From: CAVUAF01 sp963739375 | Lineage (GTDB): Bacteria; Acidobacteriota; Terriglobia; Terriglobales; Acidobacteriaceae | Reading direction: 5' to 3' | NCBI GenBank assembly: GCA_963739375.1 | Contig: CAVUAF010000014.1 | Span: 682,001 to 746,000, forward strand | Length of the DNA stretch: 64,000 nt | Part shown: positions 19,416 through 28,277 of the stretch, piece by piece | Layout of the letters: every line of letters begins with the position of its first letter | Position numbering within the stretch: position 1 is the first letter of the stretch | Program-made: the position numbers and the translations under genes | The notes under the pieces: generated by a model | What the model was told of the DNA's origin: nothing | The model's database searches: none | What the model saw: only the letters and a program-made list of their open reading frames with translations

Positions 19416-20840
19416 TCACGCGCTCTGGTTCACGAACGTCTCGGCTTCGCTGAGGATCTGCTGCACCAGCGCGGGCGACGCCGCCTCCGAGTAGACGCGC
19501 AGCAGCGGCTCCGTCCCGGAGGCCCGCATCAGCACCCAGGCTTCGGCGCCGTTGCCGTTGGTGGGCGCGTCGAGGAAAAACTTGATGCCGTCGAGGTCTT
19601 CCTTGCGCGTCACCTGGAACGGCCCCAGCGTCCTGGTTTCCGCCGCCGCGGCGCGGGTGATAGCCGCCTCCTTCAGCGGATTCGCGATGCGCATGTCCAG
19701 CCGCCCGTAGTGGTGCTCCCCGAATTCTTTTTGCAGCTCGGCCACCAGCTGCCCCAGGGTGCGGCCGTGGTCGGCCATGGCGTTGGCCAGCAGCAGGGAG
19801 TTCATCAGGCCGTCGCGCTCCGGCAAGTAGCGCGGGATGCCGATGCCGCCCGACTCCTCGCCGCCAATCATGATCTCGCGCCCGGCAAGAATCAGGTCGG
19901 TGATGTACTTGAAGCCGATCCCGTGCTCGATCAGCTCGCGGCCGTATTTCTTCGCGATGCGGTCGAGCATGCGCGTGGTGTTGAAGGCGCGCGTCACCGC
20001 TCCCGGCCACTGCCTGTACTCCAGCAGCCAGCGCAGCAGGATGGCGTAGCACTTGTGGGCGTCGACGAAGGCGCCGTCCTCGGTGACCGCGCCCACGCGG
20101 TCGGCGTCGCCATCGGTGACAAAGCCGCCGTGGCAGTGCTCGCGCACCACCGTCTCCTGCAGGGCGCGCACGTGCGGCTCGATGGGTTCGGGATTGATGC
20201 CGGGAAACAGCGGGTTCACTTCCGCGCGGATCTCGACGCAGGGCACGCCGATCTCGGCGAAGATGCCGGCCAGCACGTGGCGCCCGGAGCCGTACATGCA
20301 GTCCACCGCCACCTTGTAGCCGGCCGCCGCGATCTTCTTCAGGTCGGCAAAGGCCTTCAGCGCCGCAATGTAGTCCGGCTTGAAGTCCATCTCGCTGACG
20401 CTGCCGCCCGGGGCCTCGGGCCGGGCGCCGGCACGCACCTCTTCCTCGATGGCCTGCATGATTGCGGGCGTGCCCGAGCCGCCAAACTTGGCCTTGAACT
20501 TCACCCCGTTCCAGTTCCAGGGATTGTGGCTGGAGGTGATCATGACGCCGCCCGCCGCTCCCAGCTTCCGGACCATGAAGGAGAGCGCCGGGGTCGGGGT
20601 GTAGTCGCTGGCCAGGCGGACGGGGATGCCGGCCGCGGCCAGCACTTCCGCGGTCGCTTGCGCGAAGTTGCGCGAGCAAAAGCGCGTGTCGTAGGCGACC
20701 AGCAGCCCGCGCCGCGGGTCTTCGTGCCGACGCACATAGCTGGCGATGCCGCCGGCCACCCGGCGCACGTTCTCGAAGGTGTAGTCCTCGGCGATTACGC
20801 CGCGCCAGCCGTCGGTGCCGAACTTGATGTCAGTAGGCAT
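19416..20840 (-). CDS. Phosphoglucomutase/phosphomannomutase family enzyme
   Basis: An alpha-D-phosphohexomutase interconverting hexose 6- and 1-phosphates. The four-domain signatures are in order: KFGTDGWRGVI at the N-terminus, TSSHNP with the phosphoserine, DGDADR for magnesium, GEESGG for sugar binding and RASGTEP for phosphate near the C-terminus. Length is 474 residues from ATG 20840. It precedes no gene directly but sits beside manC and manA on the same strand, which suggests it provides mannose 1-phosphate for GDP-mannose. Glucose 1-phosphate or glucosamine substrates remain possible. Confidence 0.9.
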   Translation of the reverse strand: MPTDIKFGTDGWRGVIAEDYTFENVRRVAGGIASYVRRHEDPRRGLLVAYDTRFCSRNFAQATAEVLAAAGIPVRLASDYTPTPALSFMVRKLGAAGGVMITSSHNPWNWNGVKFKAKFGGSGTPAIMQAIEEEVRAGARPEAPGGSVSEMDFKPDYIAALKAFADLKKIAAAGYKVAVDCMYGSGRHVLAGIFAEIGVPCVEIRAEVNPLFPGINPEPIEPHVRALQETVVREHCHGGFVTDGDADRVGAVTEDGAFVDAHKCYAILLRWLLEYRQWPGAVTRAFNTTRMLDRIAKKYGRELIEHGIGFKYITDLILAGREIMIGGEESGGIGIPRYLPERDGLMNSLLLANAMADHGRTLGQLVAELQKEFGEHHYGRLDMRIANPLKEAAITRAAAAETRTLGPFQVTRKEDLDGIKFFLDAPTNGNGAEAWVLMRASGTEPLLRVYSEAASPALVQQILSEAETFVNQSA

Positions 20841-20850
20841 GTTGCTGGGA

Positions 20851-20920
20851 ACCACGAAGTCGCGAAGGCACGAAGAAACTAAAGATAATCCACCTTCGTG
20901 TCTTCGTGCCTTCGTGGTGA
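20851..20920. repeat. Inverted-arm element, word CACGAAG (copy 2)
   Basis: Left arm 20851-20875 (ACCACGAAG...GGCACGAAG) and right arm 20893-20920 (CTTCGTG...TTCGTGGTGA) are inverses, with a 17-bp centre. It fills nearly all of the gap between manC and the phosphomutase gene, so the phosphomutase leader consists of it. Confidence 0.88.
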
Positions 20921-20927
20921 AAAATTC

Positions 20928-22037
20928 TCAGACCAGCCGATGCAGCTTCTTCTCGTCCAGATACTTGACCACTTTCCCCACGTCCTGCGAGTGTTCGCGG
21001 GTGGTGATCAGCAGCGCGTCCTCGGTCTCCACCACCACGACGTTCTTCACCCCGACCACGGCGACAAACTTCCCCGGCGCGTGCACGTAGTTCCCGGAAG
21101 CATTGAGCAGCACGCTGGCCGCGGCCTCCACCACGTTCCCGCCGGCGTCGTCCCTCTGCCGGCGCGCCTTGTGTTCGTGCAGCGCCGTCCAGGAGCCGAG
21201 GTCGTTCCAGCCGAAGTCGGCGGGAATGCAGTACAGCCCCGACCGGCCTTCGCCCTTGGCCGAACGCGGTTCCAGCACCGCGTAGTCCACGCTGATGTTT
21301 TCGCACTTGGGATAGAGCCGCACCAGGGTCGCGCCGAACCGGCGCGTGCCATACGCCGCGGCGATGCGTTCGAGGATGTCGGCAGTCCGGGGCAGGTGCT
21401 CGGTGAGCGCGGCGGCCAGCGTGCGCGCGCTCCAGAGGAACATGCCGCTGTTCCAGAAGTAGTTCCCGGCAGCCACAAATTCCTGCGCGCGCCCCGCGTC
21501 CGGCTTTTCGGTGAAGCGGCGTACCCGGCGCACGCCGCCGGAAGTTTCGGAGCCGGCTTCGATGTAGCCGTAGCCGGTCTCAGGACGGCTGGGCTGGATT
21601 CCCAGCACCACCATCGTCCCGGCTTCCCGGGCCAGGCGCGCCGCCTGGGTGATGGTGGCGCGGAAGCGCTTCTCGTCGCCCATGACGTGATCGGAGGGAA
21701 ACATCCCGATCACCGCCTCCGGGTTGGTGCGCAGCAGGAGAAACGCGGCCAAGCCGATGGCGGGCGCGGTGTTGCGCCCCACCGGCTCGGCGATGATCTG
21801 CTGCCGCGGGAGCTGCGGCAGTTGTTGCGCGATGGCGGGGCGCAGGTCGGCGTTGGTGATGATCCAGACATCGCGGGCGGGCGCGAGCGGCGCCAGCCGC
21901 GCCACCGTCTGCTGGAGCATGCTGCGCTTGCCGTCGAGCGCCAGGAGTTGCTTGGCGCAGCGCTTCCGGCTCAGCGGCCAGAAGCGCGTACCGCGGCCGC
22001 CGGCGAGGATCACGGGATAAAAGTCAGTTCGCTTCAT
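20928..22037 (-). CDS. manC: Mannose-1-phosphate guanylyltransferase
   Basis: Makes GDP-mannose from GTP and mannose 1-phosphate. The 369 residues open with YPVILAGGRGTRFWPLSR, the nucleotidyltransferase loop. PSDHVMGD, then FTEKPD and WNSGMFLWSA, are family signatures, and NDLGSWTAL closes the catalytic domain. It lacks the C-terminal isomerase domain of bifunctional enzymes, consistent with the separate manA gene 37 bp upstream. The start is ATG 22037. Confidence 0.92.
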   Translation of the reverse strand: MKRTDFYPVILAGGRGTRFWPLSRKRCAKQLLALDGKRSMLQQTVARLAPLAPARDVWIITNADLRPAIAQQLPQLPRQQIIAEPVGRNTAPAIGLAAFLLLRTNPEAVIGMFPSDHVMGDEKRFRATITQAARLAREAGTMVVLGIQPSRPETGYGYIEAGSETSGGVRRVRRFTEKPDAGRAQEFVAAGNYFWNSGMFLWSARTLAAALTEHLPRTADILERIAAAYGTRRFGATLVRLYPKCENISVDYAVLEPRSAKGEGRSGLYCIPADFGWNDLGSWTALHEHKARRQRDDAGGNVVEAAASVLLNASGNYVHAPGKFVAVVGVKNVVVVETEDALLITTREHSQDVGKVVKYLDEKKLHRLV

Positions 22038-22074
22038 TAGGATTCGTCGCGCGCCCAACCGAGCGCTGTAGTGC

Positions 22075-23046
22075 CTAGCCCTGCATTTCCGGGTGCAGCG
22101 CCGGATTCCCCAGGGTCGCCGCAATCATCTCCAGCTCGCCTGGCACCACGACGTCGTAACCTGGGCACGACGCCGGGATGACCACCGCGTCGCCGGGCGC
22201 GAACTCCACCTTACTCTCGCCCGCTTCCACGCGGCCCGCTCCGTGCAGCGCCACCAGGACCTCGACCGCAACGCCGGTCTGCATCTGCCGCTGCGAGAAG
22301 CCGCCCCGCACGCTCCGCTTTTTTACGACAAAGCACGGTGATTCCACCAGCGTGGTGACGAAGCCGCTGACCCGCGGCCTCACCTTGCCCGCCTGGGTCT
22401 CCGGCTGCAGCGCCAGCAAACCTTCGCGGACGTGCAGCTCACGCGGCCGCCCGTAATCGTACAGGCGAAAGGTGGTATCGGAATTCTGCTGCGTCTCCAG
22501 CAGGACCGAGCCCGGCCCGATGGTGTGCACGGTGCCGGCGGCAACGTAAATCAGCTCCCCGGCACGGATATCGAGCCAGTTCAGCAGTTGCTCGGCGCGG
22601 GTTTCCCGGATGGCGCGCTCGAAGTCCTCGCGCGTGACCCCGGGCTTCAGTCCCAGCCCGACCTGCGCTCCCGGCTCCGCGGCGAGCACGTACCAGCACT
22701 CGGTCTTGCCGCACGGCTGGCCGAGGCGACGCGCGCCTGCGTCGTCGGGATGCACCTGCACGCTCAGTTTTTCGCGCGGGAACAGGAACTTGAGCAGCAG
22801 CGGGAAGCGGTCTGGCTGCGGCGCCGCTGCGCCCACCAGGGCAGCGCCATACTTCCGGGCGGCGTCGCCCAGCGCCATGCCGTCGAGCGGGCCACCACCC
22901 ACGATGCGGCAGCGGTCGCCGGTGAGCCATGCCTCGCCAATCGGCTCGCCTTCCGCCTGCTTGTCGAAAATGGGCGCCAGATCGCGCGCTCCCCACGGAC
23001 GCGCGTGGAACTCCGGCTGCAGCAGGAATGGCGAGAGCGCAGGCAT
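22075..23046 (-). CDS. manA: Mannose-6-phosphate isomerase, class I
   Basis: A zinc cupin enzyme converting fructose 6-phosphate to mannose 6-phosphate. The 323 residues include QVHPDD and KTECWYVL (zinc ligands Gln, His, Glu), GTVHTIGPG (His) and LLETQQNSDTTFRLYDYGR, the catalytic stretch with Arg. Short size places it with the bacterial YvyI/Pmi-like class I enzymes. With manC and the phosphomutase it completes the route from fructose 6-phosphate to GDP-mannose, presumably for surface polysaccharide. Confidence 0.9.
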   Translation of the reverse strand: MPALSPFLLQPEFHARPWGARDLAPIFDKQAEGEPIGEAWLTGDRCRIVGGGPLDGMALGDAARKYGAALVGAAAPQPDRFPLLLKFLFPREKLSVQVHPDDAGARRLGQPCGKTECWYVLAAEPGAQVGLGLKPGVTREDFERAIRETRAEQLLNWLDIRAGELIYVAAGTVHTIGPGSVLLETQQNSDTTFRLYDYGRPRELHVREGLLALQPETQAGKVRPRVSGFVTTLVESPCFVVKKRSVRGGFSQRQMQTGVAVEVLVALHGAGRVEAGESKVEFAPGDAVVIPASCPGYDVVVPGELEMIAATLGNPALHPEMQG

Positions 23047-23054
23047 GCGACTTT

Positions 23055-23093
23055 GCAATGACTCAATGACCCGATGACGCAATGACTCAATGG
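23055..23093. repeat. Short-period repeat, word AATGACTC
   Basis: AATGACTC, AATGACCC, GATGACGC, AATGACTC follow one another with period 8. No inverted partner is visible nearby. It makes up the whole 48-bp gap between the manA start and the aminotransferase stop. Confidence 0.7.
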
Positions 23094-23094
23094 T

Positions 23095-24294
23095 TCAGAG
23101 TTTGGCGAACCAGGCCCGCATGCGCTCCAGGCCGCGATCAATCGCCGCCGCGCTGGTGGCGTACGACACGCGAATGTGCTCGCGCGTGCCGAAGGCCTCG
23201 CCGGGCACGGTGACCACGCCGGCTTCGCGCAGGAGCCGCCCCGCCATGTCGGTGCCGCTTTGCAGGCCGTCGCGCCCGAAGTACGCGGCCACGTTGGGAT
23301 AGACGTAGAACGCCCCGTCCGGCTTATGGCACCGGATGCCGGGTATGGCGCCCAGTCCGGCCACCATGCGGTCGCGCAGCCGTATGTACTCCGTCTTCAT
23401 GTCGGCGACGCACTCCTGCGGCCCGGTCAGCGCCACCACGGCCGCTTTCTGCACCATCGAAGTCGGGTTCGAGGTCGACTGGCTCTGCAGCTTGTTGATG
23501 GCCGCGATCACCGGCGCCGGCGCCAGCGCGTAGCCCAGCCGCCAGCCGGTCATGGCGTAGGTCTTCGAGAGCGACCCGATGAGCACCAGGCGCTCGCGCG
23601 CCTCCGTCACCGCCCCCACCGAAAAACTCCGCCCCGTGTAATTCAGGTAGACGTAGCACTCGTCGGAGATCACCCAGATATCGCGCGCCGCCGCCAGGCG
23701 CACGATGGCGGTAAGGTCGTCGGGCGCCAGGGCCGCGCCGGAAGGGTTGTTGGGCGAATTCAGGATGATGGCCCGGGTGCGCGGGGTGAGGGCGCGCTCG
23801 ATCATCGCCGGCGTCAGCCGGAAGCCCGCGGCCTCGTCTGTCTCGACGTACACCGGGTTCCCGCCGGCATAGCGCACGATGTCCTTGAACGAGACCCAGT
23901 ACGGCACCGGGATGAGGACGTCGTCGCCGTGGTCCACCAGCGCCTGCACGGCGTTGAACAGCGCCTGCTTGCCGCCGGTCGAGGCGATCGCCTCTTCGCG
24001 CTTGTAGCCGGAGCCGAAGTCGGCGGCGTGGCGCGCGGCGATGGCGTCGCGCAGTTCGGTGGTGCCGCCCACCGCGGTGTACTTGGTGAAGTCCTGCTCG
24101 ATGGCGGCGATGCCCGCGTTCTTGATGTGGCGCGGGGTGGAGAAGTGCGGCTCGCCGGCGCCGAAGTCCACGAGGTCGGCGCCGGCCTGGCGCAGCTGGT
24201 CGGCTTCGTTCACCACCGCCAGGGTGGCGGAAACCTCGATGCGGTTGATGCGCTCGCTGAAGCGCGCGCTGAGGGCTTTGGTCGCGCCGCTCAT
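23095..24294 (-). CDS. Aspartate aminotransferase, class I/II fold
   Basis: A 399-residue PLP aminotransferase. DFGAGEPHFSTP at the N-terminus, NSPNNPSG, then SDECYVYLNYTG and GSLSKTYAMTGWRLGY with the catalytic lysine, are those of subgroup Ib/gamma aspartate aminotransferases, some of which also transaminate prephenate. SYATS near the end supplies the substrate-carboxylate region. Start ATG 24294 overlaps the coaD stop by four bases (ATGA), so the two are translationally coupled. Confidence 0.9.
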   Translation of the reverse strand: MSGATKALSARFSERINRIEVSATLAVVNEADQLRQAGADLVDFGAGEPHFSTPRHIKNAGIAAIEQDFTKYTAVGGTTELRDAIAARHAADFGSGYKREEAIASTGGKQALFNAVQALVDHGDDVLIPVPYWVSFKDIVRYAGGNPVYVETDEAAGFRLTPAMIERALTPRTRAIILNSPNNPSGAALAPDDLTAIVRLAAARDIWVISDECYVYLNYTGRSFSVGAVTEARERLVLIGSLSKTYAMTGWRLGYALAPAPVIAAINKLQSQSTSNPTSMVQKAAVVALTGPQECVADMKTEYIRLRDRMVAGLGAIPGIRCHKPDGAFYVYPNVAAYFGRDGLQSGTDMAGRLLREAGVVTVPGEAFGTREHIRVSYATSAAAIDRGLERMRAWFAKL

Positions 24295-24941
24295 TTCCTG
24301 GTCCTCGCAGTCGTTCTGGAAACGCCCGGCGCGCGGCGCGCCGCGGCGCGCTGTCCATGGCCGTTGGCGCGCGGCGGCTGCATCGGCTCGGTATCGGCGG
24401 GCGCGCTGTTGATTTCCTCGCGGTGCGCGCTCTGGTTCAGCCGGAAGTGGTGCGCCTCCCGCGCTATCTTTTCGCGCAGCCGCCGCTCCACCAGTTCCGG
24501 CACCAGCCCGGCAATCGAGCCTCCCAGGCGCGCAATCTCCTTGACCAGGCGCGAGCTGAGGTAGCTGTAGGTTTCGGCCGGCATCATGAACACGGTTTCC
24601 AGTTGCGGCGCCAGCTTGCGGTTCATCAGTGCCATCTGCAGCTCGTATTCGTAGTCGCTGATGGCGCGGATGCCGCGCAGCACCGCCTGCGCTCCCTGGC
24701 GCAGCGCGTAGTCCACCAGCAGCCCTTCGAAGGTGTCGACCCGCACGTTGCGGAAGCGCGCGGTGAGCGCTTGCAGCATCTTGCGGCGCTCACTCAGCGT
24801 GAACAGCGCTTCTTTTTCGGGATTGTGCAGCAGGGCGACGACCAGCTCGTCGAAGATGTTGCTGCCGCGCTCGATCAGGTCGAGGTGCCCGTTGGTCGGC
24901 GGATCGAACGAACCGGGATAGATAGCGATGGACTTCTTCAA
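24291..24941 (-). CDS. coaD: Phosphopantetheine adenylyltransferase with C-terminal extension
   Basis: Penultimate step of coenzyme A synthesis, transferring AMP from ATP to 4'-phosphopantetheine. IAIYPGSFDPPTNGHLDL holds the TxGH-type nucleotidyltransferase motif and LVKEIARLGGSI the second signature. No ATG lies at the right place; TTG at 24941, behind GAGGGC, gives LKKSIAIYPG at the start. The usual length is about 160 residues, but here 216, because of a 50-residue Ala/Arg/Pro-rich tail after REKIAREAHHF. The tail reads as disordered and may only reflect loss of an earlier stop. Coupled to the aminotransferase by ATGA. Confidence 0.9.
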   Translation of the reverse strand: MKKSIAIYPGSFDPPTNGHLDLIERGSNIFDELVVALLHNPEKEALFTLSERRKMLQALTARFRNVRVDTFEGLLVDYALRQGAQAVLRGIRAISDYEYELQMALMNRKLAPQLETVFMMPAETYSYLSSRLVKEIARLGGSIAGLVPELVERRLREKIAREAHHFRLNQSAHREEINSAPADTEPMQPPRANGHGQRAAARRAPGVSRTTARTRK

Positions 24942-25093
24942 TAGCCCTCGGCGCAGCCACCAGGATGGGCCGATTCTATGACGCGCTGCGGGCGGGGGGC
25001 AATGGGGTCGCGGCAGCGGCCGCCAAATGCCGATTGCCAACCGCCGCGGGCGGGGTTTATCGTGCGGCGCATTCCATCGTGCTCGAGGTGCTC

Positions 25094-26435
25094 ATGCGCG
25101 CCGCTCGCATCGCCGTTCTGCTGCTGGTTTCCGCCGCTGGTTTTGCCCAGCTTTCCCAGGGGACAAAGCCGGCGCCCGCCGCCGCTCCCGCCGAGGTTGT
25201 CGTCATCCGCGCCGGGCAGCTCATTGACGGCAAGAGCGACCAGCCGCGCGCCAACCAGGTCATCGTCATCCGCGGCAACCGCATCGAGAGTGTGGGCGAC
25301 GCCGCCACGGCACACCCGCCGGCCACTGCGCGCGTCATCGACCTTTCGCGCGCCACCGTCCTCCCCGGCCTCATCGAATCCCACACCCACATCTTCCTGC
25401 AGGGCGAAGACCCGGCCGACGGCGGCTACGACACCAACATCCTGAAGTACCCGCTGGCGTATCGCGCTGCGCGCGCCGCCGTCGCCGCCCGCCGCGCCCT
25501 GGAGCAGGGCTTCACCACCATTCGCGACGTCGAGACCGAGGGCGCGGGCTACGGCGACGTTGGCATCAAGCAGGCCATCAACGAGGGCTGGATTCCCGGG
25601 CCGCGCATGTTCGTGGTGACCCGCGCGCTCTCCACCACCGGCGGCTATCCGCTGGAGGGCTACGCGCCCGAGCTCGACTCTGCCCAAGGGGGTGCAGATC
25701 GCCGACGGCGCCGTCGGCTTCCGCAAAGCTACGCGCGAGCAGCTCGACCACGGCGCCGACTGGATCAAGGTCTACATGACGCACCGCTCCTGGGTGGACG
25801 CCCAGGGACGCCTGCAATCGCAGCCCACCCTCACCCTCGACGAGATCCGCGCGGTGGTGGACGAGACGCACGGCTGGGGCAAGAAGGTGGCGTGCCACGC
25901 TTACAACGGCGTCGGGCTGCACCGCGCCCTCGACGGCGGCTGCGATTCCATCGAGCACGGCCTCGACCTCGACGACGCCGCCATCGCCCAGATGGTGCGG
26001 CAAGGCACGTGGTATTGCCCGACGCTCTCGCCGTACTACTACTGGTGGGCGCCGGAAAATACGCCCGATGGGCAGCGCGACCGCAAGCGCGCCGAGGTGC
26101 ATGGGCCGTCGTTCCAGAGAGCGCTCAAGGCGGGGGTGAAGATCGTCTTCGGCACCGACGTGGGCAGCTTCCCCTGGACCGATCTCAAGTCCCCCATCGC
26201 CCAGGAATTCCCCCGCATGGTGGAGTTGGGCATGGCGCCCATGGCGGCCATCAAGTCGGCCACCTCCGTGCCCGCCGAGATGCTCGACATGCCCGGCCAG
26301 ATCGGCGTTATCGCCCCCGGCGCCTTTGCCGACATCGTCGCCGTCGCCGCCGACCCGCTGCGCGACATCAAGGCGCTGGAAAACGTCGGCTTCGTGATGA
26401 AGGACGGCAGGGTGTTCAAGAACGAAATCAAGTAA
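25094..26435 (+). CDS. Secreted metal-dependent amidohydrolase (one-base insertion)
   Basis: A periplasmic member of the imidazolonepropionase/prolidase-like amidohydrolases. A signal peptide (IAVLLLVSAAGFAQ) precedes the beta-sandwich VIRAGQLIDGKS. Metal ligands are visible: ESHTHIF (HxH), DWIKVYMT (Lys), ACHAYNG (His), SIEHGLDL (His) and FGTDVGSFP (Asp). The frame changes at about 25679, where GAC-T-CTG carries one extra base; deleting it joins YAPELD to LPKGVQIADG and yields about 446 residues. The start is ATG 25094. Substrate unknown; the family includes dipeptidases acting on Xaa-Pro. A relative lies at 39476. Confidence 0.85.
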
Positions 26436-26568
26436 ACGCCGCACGAAGATCGCGAAGTACGCACCCAGACCACCAAGGAACTTTGTGTACTGCGGGTGTA
26501 CTTGGTACCCTTCGGGTGGCTTTTTGCCTCCGCTCGACGACATGGATTCCATCGTAGGGAGGACAATC

Positions 26569-27063
26569 GTGAAGAAACAGCGACCCCAGGCGCTCTCAAT
26601 CTGCTGTCTCTTATTAGCGCTGCTTGCATCAGTCGTTTACAGCGAAACGGCCGCCGGCTGGCAGAAGGAGAAGGCGCCGGAGGCTACCCCGGGCCAGGTG
26701 ACCGGCGTTTTCCTCGGTGCGAATCAGACTGCCCAAAAAGGGGCGAGGGTCCTGCTCATCAAGGCAATAGTGTGGGATTTAACGGGCCAGCAGGTGGCCA
26801 AGCTGCCGGCGAAAGGCACGTCGATTATCGACGCCGATCGCTCCCATCCCTTCGCCGTCACCAACACCGACGATGCGGGAAAATTCGAGTTCAAAGCCGT
26901 ACCGCCCGGCCGCTATTCCGTGGGGACAACGGCCAAGCCCGACGGCAAGTTCGTGGCCACCGACGTATTGCTGCTGGAGCACGACTCCGGCACGGCGGTA
27001 TTCGATCTCAAAGCTGGACAGGCGCTGGATTTGGGAAAAGTGCAGGCAAAGAAAGCGCCGTAG
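26569..27063 (+). CDS. Secreted protein with carboxypeptidase-regulatory-like domain
   Basis: A GTG start at 26569 with AGGGAGG at 26556-26562 gives 164 residues. A signal peptide (LSICCLLLALLASVVYS) is followed by one beta-sandwich domain: VTGVFLG..., then NTDDAGKFEFKAVPPGRYSVG, the classic CarboxypepD_reg/Cna-B-like signature. Such domains are usually structural modules of surface proteins; this one stands almost alone. Upstream, 26446-26512 contains a much degraded CACGAAG-type repeat. Confidence 0.72.
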   Translation: MKKQRPQALSICCLLLALLASVVYSETAAGWQKEKAPEATPGQVTGVFLGANQTAQKGARVLLIKAIVWDLTGQQVAKLPAKGTSIIDADRSHPFAVTNTDDAGKFEFKAVPPGRYSVGTTAKPDGKFVATDVLLLEHDSGTAVFDLKAGQALDLGKVQAKKAP

Positions 27064-27097
27064 CGAGTTCAGGTTCTTCGCGGGTGTGCCGGGCCGC

Positions 27098-27125
27098 TTG
27101 ACTTCCCGCCGCCGCAGTTCAAAAT
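27098..27125 (+). promoter_or_regulatory. Sigma-70-type promoter, first of two near-identical copies
   Basis: TTGACT at 27098-27103, a 16-bp spacer and CAAAAT at 27120-27125. Spacer and flanks are almost identical to the promoter at 27746. It lies 37 bp before the ATG at 27162. Confidence 0.65.
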
Positions 27126-27161
27126 GCCGCGCCAACTCGGGGTCGCGGGGAGGATGGTCCG

Positions 27162-27719
27162 ATGAAGTTCTTTCGTCTGCTGCTGCTGGTTGCGCTCGCT
27201 TGGGCGCCCCAGGTCGGGGTGGCCCAGACCGCGCAACCGCCCACCGCCTCCGCGGCGGCCGTCGTCATTGATCTGGCGGGCCGCGTTTTTCCGCTGGGAG
27301 AGCAGAAGGCCTACCAGCAGCTCAAGCCGGAGGAGCAGAAAGCCGCCCTCCAGGCCGGCTACAAGCCGACCGACCTGGTATGGCTCAAATGGACTTCAGG
27401 AGGACTGGGCCAAACCGTGGTTCCACCCGGCGCAGTGGGCGAGGGGCCCGACTTTGAGCTCAAGTCCATCCGGGTGGGTCTGACGCCGGAGGGACGCCCC
27501 TTACAGCCCGAGGGCATCGCCGTTGCCCGCAAGCCGCTTCCCGCCGAGGCCCTGGCCGCAGCGCGACGTCTCGGCTACGCCCTGGGCGACCCCATCTACG
27601 TCACCTACCAGCTGGCTTACTCGGTCGGCAATGCGGCCAATAACCCTCCGGTATTGCCGGCGGGTTTCCGCGAAGTCGTGCGCCTGCTCCCGGCAAAGGA
27701 AGCCCCCAAGAAGCCGTGA
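27162..27719 (+). CDS. Secreted protein of unknown function
   Basis: 185 residues with a signal peptide (LLLLVALAWAPQVGVAQ). The mature region contains YQQLKPEEQKAALQAGY and ALAAARRLGYALGDPIYVTYQL, without a family I recognise. Two related phrases (LGEQKAYQQLK and AEALAAARRLGYALGD) suggest alpha-helical packing around a beta core. Its own promoter lies upstream and another precedes the CBS gene, so it is probably monocistronic. Confidence 0.65.
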   Translation: MKFFRLLLLVALAWAPQVGVAQTAQPPTASAAAVVIDLAGRVFPLGEQKAYQQLKPEEQKAALQAGYKPTDLVWLKWTSGGLGQTVVPPGAVGEGPDFELKSIRVGLTPEGRPLQPEGIAVARKPLPAEALAAARRLGYALGDPIYVTYQLAYSVGNAANNPPVLPAGFREVVRLLPAKEAPKKP

Positions 27720-27745
27720 CGCTCCCCGCGACATCGGGGCCCCTC

Positions 27746-27773
27746 TTGACTTCCCGCCGCCGCGGTTCATAAT
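27746..27773 (+). promoter_or_regulatory. Sigma-70-type promoter, second near-identical copy
   Basis: TTGACT at 27746-27751, a 16-bp spacer and CATAAT at 27768-27773, preceding the CBS gene start by 25 bp. About 40 bases around it match the promoter at 27098 with few differences. Confidence 0.7.
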
Positions 27774-27798
27774 GCCGCTCCCAACAGCGAGGTGGAGC

Positions 27799-28239
27799 AT
27801 GAAGTTGCTGGAGTTGTGCGACGAGGCGCCGGCCGCGGTCGCTCCGAGCGCCAGCGTGGCCGACGCGATTGAACTCATGCTGGAGCGGCGCGTGGGCGCC
27901 GTCGCCGTCATCGATCCCGACAACCACGTGGTCGGCATCTTCACCGAGCGCGACGTCCTGCGCAAGGTGGCGCTCAGCGGCCGCGACCCGCGCCACGTCC
28001 CCATCCCCGAGGTCATGACCGGCGCGGTCGAGCTGGCCACCGACGAAACCACCCCGGGCGAGGCCATGAGCGCCATGGTCAATTCCCACGTCCGCCACCT
28101 GCCCATCGTCGACAAGAGTGGCAAGCTGCTGGGGATGCTTTCCATTCGCAATCTGCTCCAGGCCCGCGTGGACGACCTCTCCCGCGAACTCGATTCCCTT
28201 GAGCAGTACGTCAGCAACGACGGCCCGGGCGGCGATTGA
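27799..28239 (+). CDS. Paired CBS-domain protein
   Basis: 146 residues from ATG 27799, behind GAGGTGGAG. Two tandem CBS domains are visible: residues about 8-66 (VAPSASVADAIELMLERRVGAVAVID...GIFTERDVLRK) and 79-135 (ELATDETTPGEAMSAMV...RHLPIVDKSGKLLGMLSIRNLL). Free CBS pairs usually bind adenosine nucleotides and regulate partners. A short helical tail follows (DDLSRELDSLEQYV). The ogt gene lies 38 bp downstream on the same strand. Confidence 0.88.
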   Translation: MKLLELCDEAPAAVAPSASVADAIELMLERRVGAVAVIDPDNHVVGIFTERDVLRKVALSGRDPRHVPIPEVMTGAVELATDETTPGEAMSAMVNSHVRHLPIVDKSGKLLGMLSIRNLLQARVDDLSRELDSLEQYVSNDGPGGD

Positions 28240-28277
28240 GGGATGGCGGAGAATCGGGCCGGCGCGACCATAGCGCA

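Noticed and set aside
20928..22037. Possible bifunctional mannose-1-phosphate guanylyltransferase/isomerase
   Set aside because: The protein ends after the transferase domain at 369 residues and manA is separate.
26446..26512. Fourth copy of the CACGAAG inverted-arm element
   Set aside because: Some resemblance (GCACGAAG...TTTGTGTACT) but too degraded to call with confidence.
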